Shown: positions 1 through 6,451 of the stretch, piece by piece
Position numbering within the stretch: the stretch's first letter is position 1
How the letters are laid out: each line of letters opens with the position of its first letter
Origin: JALYRV01 sp036675475
GTDB taxonomy: Bacteria > Acidobacteriota > Vicinamibacteria > Vicinamibacterales > SCN-69-37
DNA length: 14,589 bases
Direction of reading: 5' to 3'
Assembly: GCA_036675475.1 (NCBI GenBank)
Contig: JAKFEY010000056.1
Location: 1 to 14,589, forward strand
The notes under the pieces: generated by a model
Database searches by the model: none
What the model saw: only the letters and a program-made list of their open reading frames with translations
What the model was told of the DNA's origin: nothing
Translations under genes and position numbers: made by a program

Positions 1-462
1 ATGACGATTGTGCCGGGCGCCGCGGTGCCGCCGGTGCTCGTCAGCGTCGCGGGCGCGGACGTGACCGCGAATGTGTCGCGGCTCGGCGACTTCGTCATCG
101 CCAACGTGCCGGCCGGGCCACTCGAGCTCCGCTTCACCGGCGACGGCATCGCCGCCGCCCTGCCGCTGGGCTCGATCCAGGCCGGCGAAACGATCACGCT
201 GCACGTGCGGCTGACGCCCACGCAGGCGGCGGCCGACGCACTGTCGCGCATCCGCGGCACCGAAGCGCTGGTCGAAGGCGTCATCGAAACGCCCACCACG
301 CCCCTCCCCGTCCACACCATCATCGTCGGTGGCCGCACCGTGGTGCTGCCGGCCGATGGCAGCGCCAACGGCACGGGCGCGCTGAAGCCGGGCGTGCGCG
401 TGCGCGTGACGGGCACGGTCGCGCCGAACGGCATTCTCGCGCGCAGCGTCACCATCCTCTAG
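1..462 (+). CDS. DUF5666-like secreted protein, probably 5'-truncated by the window edge
   Basis: The frame is open from the first base to TAG at 460-462. The first codon is ATG, but no signal peptide follows, so the real start is probably upstream of the window. The first ~70 residues look like a small beta-sandwich of the carboxypeptidase-regulatory type (a run ending NVPAGPLELRF followed by a hydrophobic strand). The last ~65 residues (EALVEGVIE, then a GRTVVLP strand, then GVRVRVTGTV and a final ARSVTIL strand) match the general pattern of DUF5666, a small OB-like beta barrel found in exported proteins. Such proteins are usually envelope-associated and their function is unknown. gluQ begins only 3 nt downstream, so the two may share a transcript. 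The domain assignment is by pattern only. Confidence 0.6.
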   Translation: MTIVPGAAVPPVLVSVAGADVTANVSRLGDFVIANVPAGPLELRFTGDGIAAALPLGSIQAGETITLHVRLTPTQAAADALSRIRGTEALVEGVIETPTTPLPVHTIIVGGRTVVLPADGSANGTGALKPGVRVRVTGTVAPNGILARSVTIL

Positions 463-465
463 CGC

Positions 466-1371
466 GTGCTGCATATTTCGCGGGCAGCGGGGCGCGTGAA
501 GGTGGACGCAGGCCTGAAGGCGGGGATCGCAGGCCTGAAGGCCTGCGCTACCACCCGGTTCGCGCCGGCGCCAACCGGGTATCTGCATGCCGGGCATGTG
601 CTCAACGCGATTTATGTGTGGGGTGTCGCGCAGGCGATGGGCGCGCGCGTGCTGCTGCGCATCGAGGATCACGACACGCAACGCAGCCGGACGGAATACG
701 AGCGCGCGATTCTCGACGACCTCGAGTGGCTCGGCTTCGAGGCCGGCGAGGTGGTGCGGCAGAGCGAGCGGAGCGAGATTTATGAAGACGCGCTCGCGGG
801 CTTGCGCGCGAAGGGCCTGATCTACGCGTGCGGCTGCACGCGCAGCCAGATCGGCGGCACGCGGTATCCCGGCACGTGCCGCGACCGCGGGTTGCGCGAG
901 GCGCCCGATCGCGGCATCCGGGTGCGCATCGATCCCGGCGTCGAACACTTCGACGATCTGCTGCTCGGACCGCAGGCCCAGGCGCCGTCAGAGCAATCGG
1001 GCGATCTGCTGCTGCGCGATCGGCATGGCCTGTGGACGTATCAATTCGCTGCCACGACCGATGATCTCGTGCAGGGCGTCACGCATGTCATCCGCGGCGA
1101 CGACCTGCTCGAATCGACCGGCCGGCAGATTCGACTCGCGCGCCTGCTCGGACGCGACGAGGCGCCGGTGTTCCTGCACCATCCACTCATCATGAAGTCG
1201 CCGGTGCAGAAAGTGAGCAAGTCGGACGCCGATACGGGCATTCGCGAACTGCGCGCCGGCGGGTGGAGTCCCGGCCGGGTCCTCGGGTACACCGCCGCGC
1301 TGGCGGGCCTGATTCCGTCCGAAACGCCGCTGAACGTGGCGTCTCTGGCAGAGCTCGTCGCAGACAGCTGA
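466..1371 (+). CDS. gluQ: glutamyl-Q tRNA(Asp) synthetase
   Basis: This is a class I synthetase paralogue that lacks an anticodon-binding domain. In the known family it attaches glutamate to the queuosine base at position 34 of tRNA-Asp in the cytoplasm. Visible motifs are RFAPAPTGYLHAGH (residues 31-44, the HIGH signature), a zinc site C122-x-C124...Y134-x3-C138 matching the CxC/YxxxC pattern of E. coli YadB, and KVSKS (249-253, the KMSKS loop). At 301 residues it is the size of GluQ-RS, not of full GluRS (about 470 or more). The frame can start at GTG 466, 496 or 502. No start codon lies between 502 and the HIGH motif, because a palindromic repeat (508-552) occupies that stretch and is translated as the N-terminal extension. 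The outermost start is reported; GTG 496 is at least as likely. Confidence 0.9.
   Translation: MLHISRAAGRVKVDAGLKAGIAGLKACATTRFAPAPTGYLHAGHVLNAIYVWGVAQAMGARVLLRIEDHDTQRSRTEYERAILDDLEWLGFEAGEVVRQSERSEIYEDALAGLRAKGLIYACGCTRSQIGGTRYPGTCRDRGLREAPDRGIRVRIDPGVEHFDDLLLGPQAQAPSEQSGDLLLRDRHGLWTYQFAATTDDLVQGVTHVIRGDDLLESTGRQIRLARLLGRDEAPVFLHHPLIMKSPVQKVSKSDADTGIRELRAGGWSPGRVLGYTAALAGLIPSETPLNVASLAELVADS
508..552. repeat. palindromic intergenic-type repeat inside the gluQ 5' end
   Basis: A full copy at 529-552 has arms GCAGGCCT / AGGCCTGC around a GA spacer and a GCTACC tail. It is preceded by a partial copy of the same unit at 508-520. A second full copy, differing at one base, lies at 7247-7270 at the end of fabD. 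The element is small, self-complementary and has no coding capacity of its own, so it resembles a REP/MITE-like repeat. Here it is read in frame by gluQ. Confidence 0.85.
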
Positions 1372-1386
1372 CGCCGGGCACTTCAA

Positions 1387-1884
1387 TTGCAATCGACCTC
1401 GACCGTGAGGAGTCGGACAGCATCCGCGGCGGCCGCGTTCCTTCTGGCTGCCATCGCCGCCGCCTGCGGCATTCCCAAAGATCCCGAAGACAGCGTCGAG
1501 CGCATTCGCCAGACCGGCGTGCTGCGCGCCGGCATCGCGACTCGCGAGCCGTGGACGACAGACGCGGGCGGCCCCGAGGCTGAGGCGGTAACGGCGTTTG
1601 CGCAGTCGCTTGGCGCGCGCGTGGAGTGGCGGCGCGGCGCGGAATCAGAGTTGTTCGAGGCGCTCGAACAATTCGAGCTCGATGTCGCCGTGGGCGGCTT
1701 CACCGATGACAATCCGTGGGGCCCGAAGCTGGGCATGACGCGGCCGTATGCCAAGGCGGACGGCAAGAAGCACGTCGCGGTGGCCGCGCCCGGTGAGAAT
1801 CGGCTGCTGCTCGAATTCGAGCGCGTGCTGCGCGCGCACGCGCCCGCGATCGCGGGCCGCACCGGGGGCACGCCCATCTCATGA
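1387..1884 (+). CDS. one-lobe family 3 solute-binding lipoprotein
   Basis: The N-terminus has a charged stretch, an Ala/Leu-rich hydrophobic core and a cysteine (AAIAAACG), as expected of an exported lipoprotein, although the lipobox is weak because Ala sits at -3. The mature part resembles lobe 1 of family 3 solute-binding proteins: RIRQTGVLRAGI as the first strand, ESELFEALEQFELDVAVGG, then the MTRPYAK strand. It ends after a single C-terminal helix. With about 135 mature residues, the second lobe (usually ~90 more) is absent. The start is TTG 1387 or GTG 1405; the latter gives a tighter signal peptide. Its stop overlaps the ATG of the CDF transporter (ATGA at 1881-1884), so the two are probably translationally coupled. 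The ligand is unknown. No ABC permease or ATPase lies nearby. Confidence 0.65.
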   Translation: MQSTSTVRSRTASAAAAFLLAAIAAACGIPKDPEDSVERIRQTGVLRAGIATREPWTTDAGGPEAEAVTAFAQSLGARVEWRRGAESELFEALEQFELDVAVGGFTDDNPWGPKLGMTRPYAKADGKKHVAVAAPGENRLLLEFERVLRAHAPAIAGRTGGTPIS

Positions 1885-2852
1885 GGCCGCTGCCCTCGTT
1901 CTATCACCCTCCGGATCGTCAAGCGCTCCTCCACCGCGCCACACGGCTCGAGTGGATCACGATCGTCTATCTGCTGATCACGATCGGGCTGATGTATCTG
2001 GTCACCGGATCGTCGCAGTCCATGCGCACGGCGTGGATCGAGGACATGCTCAGCCTCGTGCCGCCGATCGCGTTCCTCATCGCCACGCCGATCATGCGGC
2101 GCCGGCCGAACGAGGAATTTCCATACGGGTATCACCGCGCCAGCTCTGTCGCGTTTTTCGTGGGCGCCGTCGCGCTGTTCGCGATGGGCAGCATCCTGCT
2201 GATCGAATCGATCGTGAAGCTGATCAAGGCCGAGCATCCCACGATCGGCGCGATCGAGATCTTCGGCCGCGACATCTGGCTTGGCTGGGCGATGCTGGCC
2301 GTGCTCGTCTGGGGCTGTCTGCCCGTGCTGCTCGGCCGCCTGAAGCTGCCGCTGGCCCGCTCGCTGCACGATCACGTGCTGCACGTCGACGCCGACATGA
2401 ACAAAGCCGACTGGCTGACGGCCGCCGGCGCCGGTGTGGGCGTCATCGGCGTCGGTCTCGGCTTCTGGTGGGCCGATGCGGTTGCCGCCGGCGTGATTGC
2501 GGCCGACATCACGTGGGACGGCTTCAAGAACCTGCGGGACGTCATGGCCGACATGCTCGACGAGACGCCGAAGGTCGTCGACGGCACGCAGCGCGAGGGC
2601 CTGCCCGAGCGCGTGCGCACGTATCTCAAGGCCCTGCCATGGGTCGAGGACGCCGACGTGCGCATCCGCGACGGCGGCCACGCCTTCACCGGCGAAGCCT
2701 TCGTGATCCCGCGCGATGCGCGCGACCTCGTCGCCAGGCTCCGCGAGGCGGCGGAGGGCGCGCGCGCGCTCGACTGGCGCATGCTCGATCTCACGATCAT
2801 GCCGGTCGAGACGCTCAATCCCCTTCCCCCGAAGAACGGGCCGGAGCCGTAA
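1881..2852 (+). CDS. cation diffusion facilitator (CDF) family transporter with unusual metal-site residues
   Basis: The 323-residue protein has about six hydrophobic segments, the first near residues 25-41, followed by a soluble C-terminal domain (from about 225) consistent with the cytoplasmic dimerisation domain of CDF exporters. Family marks include the loop FPYGYHRASS (80-89) and TM5 DADMNKAD (170-177). CDF proteins export divalent metals (Zn, Fe, Mn, Co) against protons. The canonical TM2 HxxxD/DxxxD pair is not apparent. The matching region reads IEDMLSLVPP (53-62), leaving E54/D55 as the only acids. TM5 has D170, D172 and D177 but no His within the motif. Metal specificity therefore cannot be predicted. 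The gene is coupled by ATGA overlap to the preceding one-lobe binding lipoprotein. CDF membership is fairly secure; the substrate is not. Confidence 0.85.
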   Translation: MRPLPSFYHPPDRQALLHRATRLEWITIVYLLITIGLMYLVTGSSQSMRTAWIEDMLSLVPPIAFLIATPIMRRRPNEEFPYGYHRASSVAFFVGAVALFAMGSILLIESIVKLIKAEHPTIGAIEIFGRDIWLGWAMLAVLVWGCLPVLLGRLKLPLARSLHDHVLHVDADMNKADWLTAAGAGVGVIGVGLGFWWADAVAAGVIAADITWDGFKNLRDVMADMLDETPKVVDGTQREGLPERVRTYLKALPWVEDADVRIRDGGHAFTGEAFVIPRDARDLVARLREAAEGARALDWRMLDLTIMPVETLNPLPPKNGPEP

Positions 2853-2856
2853 CAGC

Positions 2857-2934
2857 CAGGGGTACATGGAAGGCGCGGTCAAGAGCGGCCTGCGGGCCGC
2901 CGATGATATCGAGTTAGTCTTAACGGATGGGTGA
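2857..2934 (+). pseudogene. possible remnant of a flavin amine oxidase C-terminus
   Basis: In a frame of its own, directly after the CDF stop, the DNA reads QGYMEGAVKSGLRAADDIE and ends at TGA 2932-2934, overlapping the first 8 bases of the dioxygenase gene. The pattern GYMEGAxxSGxRAA is the FAD-binding C-terminal signature typical of flavin monoamine oxidases. No upstream amine oxidase sequence is present because the CDF gene occupies that space. The simplest reading is that a deletion removed nearly all of an amine oxidase gene that once preceded the dioxygenase gene. The piece is only 25 codons, so chance resemblance cannot be excluded. A 6-bp GC hairpin (2885-2900) lies within it. Confidence 0.45.
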
Positions 2935-3634
2935 TCTTCATCATCCGGTGCTGCCCGGATCCGCGGCCACCGACTACGAGCGCTATCTCAGGACCGACGA
3001 GCTGCTGTCGCTGCAGAAGACGCCCGAGGAGCAACTGCACCGCGACGAGCTGCTCTTCCAGACCATCCATCAATCGTCGGAGCTCTGGCTCAAGCTCGCC
3101 TGCTTCGAGATCGACACGGCGATCGACCGCCTGGATCGCGACGAGGTGTGGCCGGCGATCCGGCTGCTGCGGCGGACGTCGGACGCGCTCGATCTCGTCA
3201 ACGACAACACCCTGATGCTCGAGCACCTGGCGCCGGCCGACTATCACATCGTGCGCAACGGCCTCGGCCACGGCAGCGGCTTCGACTCGCCGGGCTTCCG
3301 CAACCTGCACGAACGCGGGCCAAAGCTCAATCAGGCGTATCTCGCCCTGATGGCCAGGCGTGGCGTCGACATTCCGGGGCTCCACCGCGAGCCGCTGGCG
3401 TTCGAGGATTTGTTTCAGCTGGCCGAGCGGCTGATCGACATCGACAGCCGCATCATGCTGTGGCGCACGCTGCACCTGCGGCTGGTCGAGCGCGTGATTG
3501 GCGGCAAAGTCATCGGCACCCAGGGGACGCCGGTCGAAGTACTCGGCCGGCGTCTCGAGGTGCGCTACTTTCCAGAATTGTGGGACGTGCGGAATCAGCT
3601 GACCAACGAAGCGGGTCTTACGCGGTCTTCCTGA
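2927..3634 (+). CDS. compact tryptophan 2,3-dioxygenase-superfamily heme protein
   Basis: Tryptophan 2,3-dioxygenases (KynA) open the indole ring of L-tryptophan to N-formylkynurenine using heme. Family marks are YERYLRTDELLSLQ (17-30), DELLFQTIHQSSELWLKL with distal H48, GFDSPGFR with R125 (the arginine that binds the substrate carboxylate), WRTLH with H183 as the likely proximal heme ligand, and GTQGT (197-201) where canonical enzymes have GTGGS. At 235 residues it is shorter than typical bacterial enzymes (about 260-300). The shortening lies between R125 and H183, about 58 residues apart compared with over 100 in KynA. It could be a true KynA or a superfamily relative that oxidises another indole. 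No kynurenine pathway gene is nearby. There is no clear ribosome binding site. Its 3' end overlaps the convergent bactofilin gene by 17 bases. Confidence 0.8.
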   Translation: MGDLHHPVLPGSAATDYERYLRTDELLSLQKTPEEQLHRDELLFQTIHQSSELWLKLACFEIDTAIDRLDRDEVWPAIRLLRRTSDALDLVNDNTLMLEHLAPADYHIVRNGLGHGSGFDSPGFRNLHERGPKLNQAYLALMARRGVDIPGLHREPLAFEDLFQLAERLIDIDSRIMLWRTLHLRLVERVIGGKVIGTQGTPVEVLGRRLEVRYFPELWDVRNQLTNEAGLTRSS

Positions 3635-4103
3635 CGGCGTCGCCGCGCTTGGCCATGTCGATCTTGCCGCGGAACTGCGCGCCTTCCGCCATGGCCACCT
3701 TCGGCGCCGAGATGTCGCCTTCCACGCTGCCGTGCTCGAGCAGCTCGATCCGCTCGGTCGCGGTGATGTTGCCCTTCACGGTGCCTTCCACCAGCACGGC
3801 GCGGCCCGAAATCTCCGCGTTGACCTGCGCCTCGCGGCCCACACGCACGACGTGATCGCGCACTTCGACCTTGCCCTCGATGCGGCCCGAGATCGTCAGG
3901 TCCTCGCGCGCCGAGACTTCACCTTTGATCACCACCGACGCCCCAATCGTCACGGCGGCTGACGGCGCCGACGGGCGCGGCTTTTCAGGCGCCGGCGCGG
4001 GCACCGGCGTCGGCGCGGGCGCGGCGGCCGCGGGCACCGGCTGCGGGGCGGGCTGGGGAGCGGGCGTGTTCTGAGGCACAGGCGCGTCGTTCTTCTTCCA
4101 CAT
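3618..4103 (-). CDS. bactofilin-family cytoskeletal protein
   Basis: The first ~50 residues are a Pro/Ala-rich disordered tail (many PAP repeats). The following ~100 residues are a right-handed beta-helix of the bactofilin (DUF583) type: VTIGASVVIKGEV, SGRIEGKVEV, VEGTVKGNI, HGSVEGDISAPKVAM, then AEGAQFRGKIDM. Bactofilins polymerise without nucleotide and localise envelope-modifying enzymes in shape control. The 161-residue length is typical. The frame stays open upstream to 4352, but the start is fixed at ATG 4103 (MWKKND) by an AGGAG ribosome binding site 8 nt before it. The upstream extension would be Arg/His-rich shadow sequence of mreB. It lies 38 nt downstream of mreB on the same strand, so they probably form a cell-shape operon. 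Confidence 0.92.
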   Translation of the reverse strand: MWKKNDAPVPQNTPAPQPAPQPVPAAAAPAPTPVPAPAPEKPRPSAPSAAVTIGASVVIKGEVSAREDLTISGRIEGKVEVRDHVVRVGREAQVNAEISGRAVLVEGTVKGNITATERIELLEHGSVEGDISAPKVAMAEGAQFRGKIDMAKRGDAVRKTA

Positions 4104-4111
4104 CGTTGAGT

Positions 4112-4116
4112 CTCCT
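4112..4116 (-). promoter_or_regulatory. ribosome binding site of the bactofilin gene
   Basis: AGGAG on the minus strand, 8 nt before ATG 4103. It decides the start against a much longer open frame. Confidence 0.85.
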
Positions 4117-4141
4117 GTAGTTTCGGCTTCCGGCTTTCGGC

Positions 4142-5146
4142 TTAGTTGGCGCTCATTCGTTTGAGCAGTCGAGTGTCGTTCAGCATGCGGCCCGCGCCCA
4201 TGACGACGGACGTGAGCGGATCTTCGGCAATCTGTACGGGCAGGCCCGTTTCGTGGCGCACGCGCTTGTCGAGATGCCGCAGCATGGCGCCGCCGCCGCT
4301 GAGCGTGAGGCCGTTGTCGTAAATGTCGGCCGCGAGCTCGGGCGGAATGCATTCGAGCGCCTCGCGGATGGCCTGCACGATGCCGCGCACGGGGTCGGCC
4401 AGCGCGCCCCGGATTTCGGCGTCGCTCATCTCGATGATGCGCGGGACGCCTTCGGTGACGTGGCGGCCCTTCACTTCCATGATGGCGGGCGTGTCGAGCG
4501 GCATCGCCGATCCGATGTGCAGCTTCACGGCCTCAGCCGTACGCTCGCCAATCAGCAGCTTGTGATGGCGCTTGCTGTGCAGCATGATGGCCTCGTCCAT
4601 CGCGTCGCCGCCGATGCGGACGCTGCGCGCGTACACCACGCCCGACAGCGAAATGACGGCGATGTCGGTGGTGCCGCCGCCGATGTCTACAATCATGTTG
4701 CCGATGGGCTCGCCCACCGGCATGCCGACACCGATGGCGGCCGCGATCGGCTCATCCACCAGATGCACTTCCGACGCGCGCGCGCGCATGGCGCTGTCGC
4801 GCACGGCCCGCCGCTCCACCTGCGTGATTTCCGACGGCACCCCGATCACCATGCGCGGCCGCATCCAGGCCTTGAAGCCCGGCAGCGCCTTGCGCACGAA
4901 GTGCCGCAGCATGGCCTCGCAGGCGTCGAAGTCCGCAATCACCCCGTCGCGCAGCGGCCTTACCGCCCGGATGTGCGCCGGCGTGCGTCCGAGCATCTCG
5001 CGGGCGGCATGCCCCACGGCCTCGACCTGCGACTTCTGCGTATTGAACGCGACGATGGACGGCTCGTTGACGACGACGCCCGAGCCGTTGGCAAAGACGC
5101 AGGTGTTGGCTGTACCCAGATCGATAGCGAGATCGATGCCTCTCAC
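4142..5146 (-). CDS. mreB: rod shape-determining protein MreB
   Basis: This is an actin-like ATPase that organises lateral-wall peptidoglycan synthesis on the inner face of the membrane. The actin-fold motifs are in order: phosphate-1 DLGTANT (residues 9-15), VIGVPSEITQVERRA before the connecting motif, VDEPIAAAIGVG, phosphate-2 DIGGGTTDIAVIS, RIGGDAMDEAI, and the adenosine motif LTLSGGGAMLRHLD. The 334-residue length is normal. Translation starts at GTG 5146 with GGGAG 5 nt upstream; MRGIDLAIDLGTANT is the expected N-terminus. mreC, mreD, mrdA and rodA are not adjacent. Its partner here is a bactofilin, suggesting a shape-control pair. The 194 bases upstream contain a large inverted repeat. 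Confidence 0.95.
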   Translation of the reverse strand: MRGIDLAIDLGTANTCVFANGSGVVVNEPSIVAFNTQKSQVEAVGHAAREMLGRTPAHIRAVRPLRDGVIADFDACEAMLRHFVRKALPGFKAWMRPRMVIGVPSEITQVERRAVRDSAMRARASEVHLVDEPIAAAIGVGMPVGEPIGNMIVDIGGGTTDIAVISLSGVVYARSVRIGGDAMDEAIMLHSKRHHKLLIGERTAEAVKLHIGSAMPLDTPAIMEVKGRHVTEGVPRIIEMSDAEIRGALADPVRGIVQAIREALECIPPELAADIYDNGLTLSGGGAMLRHLDKRVRHETGLPVQIAEDPLTSVVMGAGRMLNDTRLLKRMSAN

Positions 5147-5231
5147 GCACGCTCCCTTGGAAGTTACTGAAGGAGGAACGCGCGCGCTACTCGCAAACTT
5201 TGTTCCGTCTTTTGACGTCGCCGATGCGGGT

Positions 5232-5269
5232 GGCGATCTGACGCTGGTGTGTCTCAGCGTCAGATCGCC
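5232..5269. repeat. perfect 15-bp inverted repeat between the cytochrome c and mreB genes
   Basis: Arms 5232-5246 (GGCGATCTGACGCTG) and 5255-5269 are exactly complementary, with an 8-nt loop GTGTGTCT. It lies ~71 nt past the cytochrome stop and ~86 nt before the mreB start. It would form a strong hairpin in the minus-strand transcript and may terminate the cytochrome message. No U-tract follows on either strand, so a regulator site or RNA-processing hairpin is equally possible. Confidence 0.9.
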
Positions 5270-5340
5270 TTACGAATGTGAAGCCGCGATCACGAATGCG
5301 GCGCGAAGAAAAGCGATACGGGTGTAGAAAAAGTTACGCG

Positions 5341-6363
5341 CTAGTTCGTTTTGACATTCAGATTTCCGCGTCCGTGCCTGATGCCGCACAGCGGACAGTC
5401 GGTCGGCTCGTCCGTATTGCTCACGCGATGCTGCACCGGCGCCTGCGACTTGATGTGCGCGAAGATCGCCTTCATGTCTTCGGGCGACAGCCGCGCGAGA
5501 TGCGCGTACGGCATGATCCCGCTGAGCTGGCGGCCCGGCAGCTTGCCGGTGCGCAGCACCTGATCGAACAGCGCCTCGTCATAGTGCGCGATGCCCGACG
5601 CGTCAGGCGTAATGTTCGCGCTGACCACCGGATCGCCGGTCCATCCCACCGGCTTGAACGGGAAGCCGCCCGCGAACGCCATCCCCGGCACGGGCGTGCC
5701 CTGCACGGCTGGCGTGTGGCACGACTCGCACTCCGCCAGCTTCACGAGATACGCGCCGCGCGCGGCCGCCGGCGGCTCCGCCACCGGGCCGTCGAGCGGC
5801 CGCGGCATCGTGTTGACGATGCGGCTGAGCGGAAAGTCGAGGGTCGAGCGCGGCAGCACGTTGCGCACGGCGGGAATCGTTCGCAGGTACACGACCACCG
5901 AGGCGAGGTCCTCGTCCGACATGTGCTCGAAACTCTCATACGGCATGATCGGAAACAGCGCCGATCCGTCGCGGCTCACGCCTTCGCGAATCGCCCGCGC
6001 AATCTCATCGTCGGTCCAGTTGCCGATGCCGGTTTCTCTGTCGGGCGTGATGTTGGGCGCAACGATGGTGCCGAGGCCCTCGGCCTGCTCCATCACCCAG
6101 CCGGCGCCCTTCATGCCCTCAACGATGGGCACCTCGGGCTTGGTGAGGTCGTGGGTGCTGTGACACTGGAAGCAGTGGGCCACGCCTTCGACGAGATACT
6201 CGCCGCGGGCGAGGCGCGCCTCGGTGACCTCGAAGGTGCGGTCGGTCACGGGTCTGGCCTTCGGGCCGAAGAGCAGCGGCCTGCCGACGGTGAGCAGGGC
6301 ACCCATCGCGAGCACCACCACGACGAGCACAGTTCGAACGGTCCAACGCATGACGCGTCGCAT
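5341..6363 (-). CDS. membrane-anchored diheme c-type cytochrome
   Basis: The protein begins with a basic N-terminus and one hydrophobic segment (about residues 10-27) that is either a signal peptide or an uncleaved anchor, placing the rest in the periplasm. Two heme c sites are visible: CFQCH (C64, C67, H68) and CESCH (C212, C215, H216). Each domain has an MPY motif (FPIMPYESF, SGIMPYAHL) likely to give the axial Met. The layout is like the cytochrome subunits of periplasmic alcohol or sugar dehydrogenases, but no dehydrogenase is adjacent, so the partner is unknown. An extra C323-P-L-C326 pair lies near the C-terminus without a following His. The start at ATG 6363 is set by GGAG 6 nt upstream; a GTG at 6378 in the same frame lies inside a hairpin repeat. 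Length is 340 residues. Confidence 0.9.
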   Translation of the reverse strand: MRRVMRWTVRTVLVVVVLAMGALLTVGRPLLFGPKARPVTDRTFEVTEARLARGEYLVEGVAHCFQCHSTHDLTKPEVPIVEGMKGAGWVMEQAEGLGTIVAPNITPDRETGIGNWTDDEIARAIREGVSRDGSALFPIMPYESFEHMSDEDLASVVVYLRTIPAVRNVLPRSTLDFPLSRIVNTMPRPLDGPVAEPPAAARGAYLVKLAECESCHTPAVQGTPVPGMAFAGGFPFKPVGWTGDPVVSANITPDASGIAHYDEALFDQVLRTGKLPGRQLSGIMPYAHLARLSPEDMKAIFAHIKSQAPVQHRVSNTDEPTDCPLCGIRHGRGNLNVKTN

Positions 6364-6369
6364 AGAACA

Positions 6370-6373
6370 CTCC
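6370..6373 (-). promoter_or_regulatory. ribosome binding site of the cytochrome c gene
   Basis: GGAG on the minus strand, 6 nt before ATG 6363. It favours this start over GTG 6378. Confidence 0.7.
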
Positions 6374-6376
6374 AGC

Positions 6377-6397
6377 ACGCCCGGGCTGACGCCCGGG
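6377..6397. repeat. GC-rich direct and inverted repeat upstream of the cytochrome c gene
   Basis: ACGCCCGGG occurs at 6377-6385 and again at 6389-6397. The same bases form a 7-bp hairpin, CCCGGGC / GCCCGGG, with a TGAC loop. It lies in the 88-base divergent gap between the cytochrome and DUF4097 genes. A weaker CAGGGG...CCCCTG inverted pair follows at 6404-6426. Confidence 0.7.
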
Positions 6398-6440
6398 TAT
6401 CGTCAGGGGAACGGCCGGAACCCCTGCCCCGGCCGGCGCG

Positions 6441-6446
6441 TATCAT
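6441..6446 (+). promoter_or_regulatory. -10-like element of the DUF4097 gene
   Basis: TATCAT stands 5 nt before ATG 6452, in otherwise GC-rich sequence and with no Shine-Dalgarno sequence. Transcription would begin at or next to the start codon. No clear -35 is seen. Confidence 0.4.
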
Positions 6447-6451
6447 AGCCC

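Noticed and set aside
1383..2882. A 499-codon open frame on the minus strand opposite the binding lipoprotein and CDF genes.
   Set aside because: The translation is rich in Arg, His, Asp and Gln with no recognisable domain. It is antisense to two genes with clear family motifs, and high GC keeps such frames open.
2885..2900. GCGGCC-TGCG-GGCCGC hairpin considered as a terminator of the CDF operon.
   Set aside because: The stem is only 6 bp, no U-tract follows, and it lies within the putative amine oxidase tail, where the codons explain the GC-rich symmetry.
4104..4352. N-terminal extension of the bactofilin gene up to 4352.
   Set aside because: It is Arg/His-rich sequence overlapping mreB. 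An AGGAG site fixes the start at 4103.
4253..5170. A 305-codon plus-strand frame opposite mreB.
   Set aside because: It is His/Asp/Ala-rich shadow sequence of the conserved mreB gene.
5151..5231. A sigma-70 promoter for mreB in the stretch just upstream.
   Set aside because: I found no hexamer pair with acceptable match and spacing on the minus strand.
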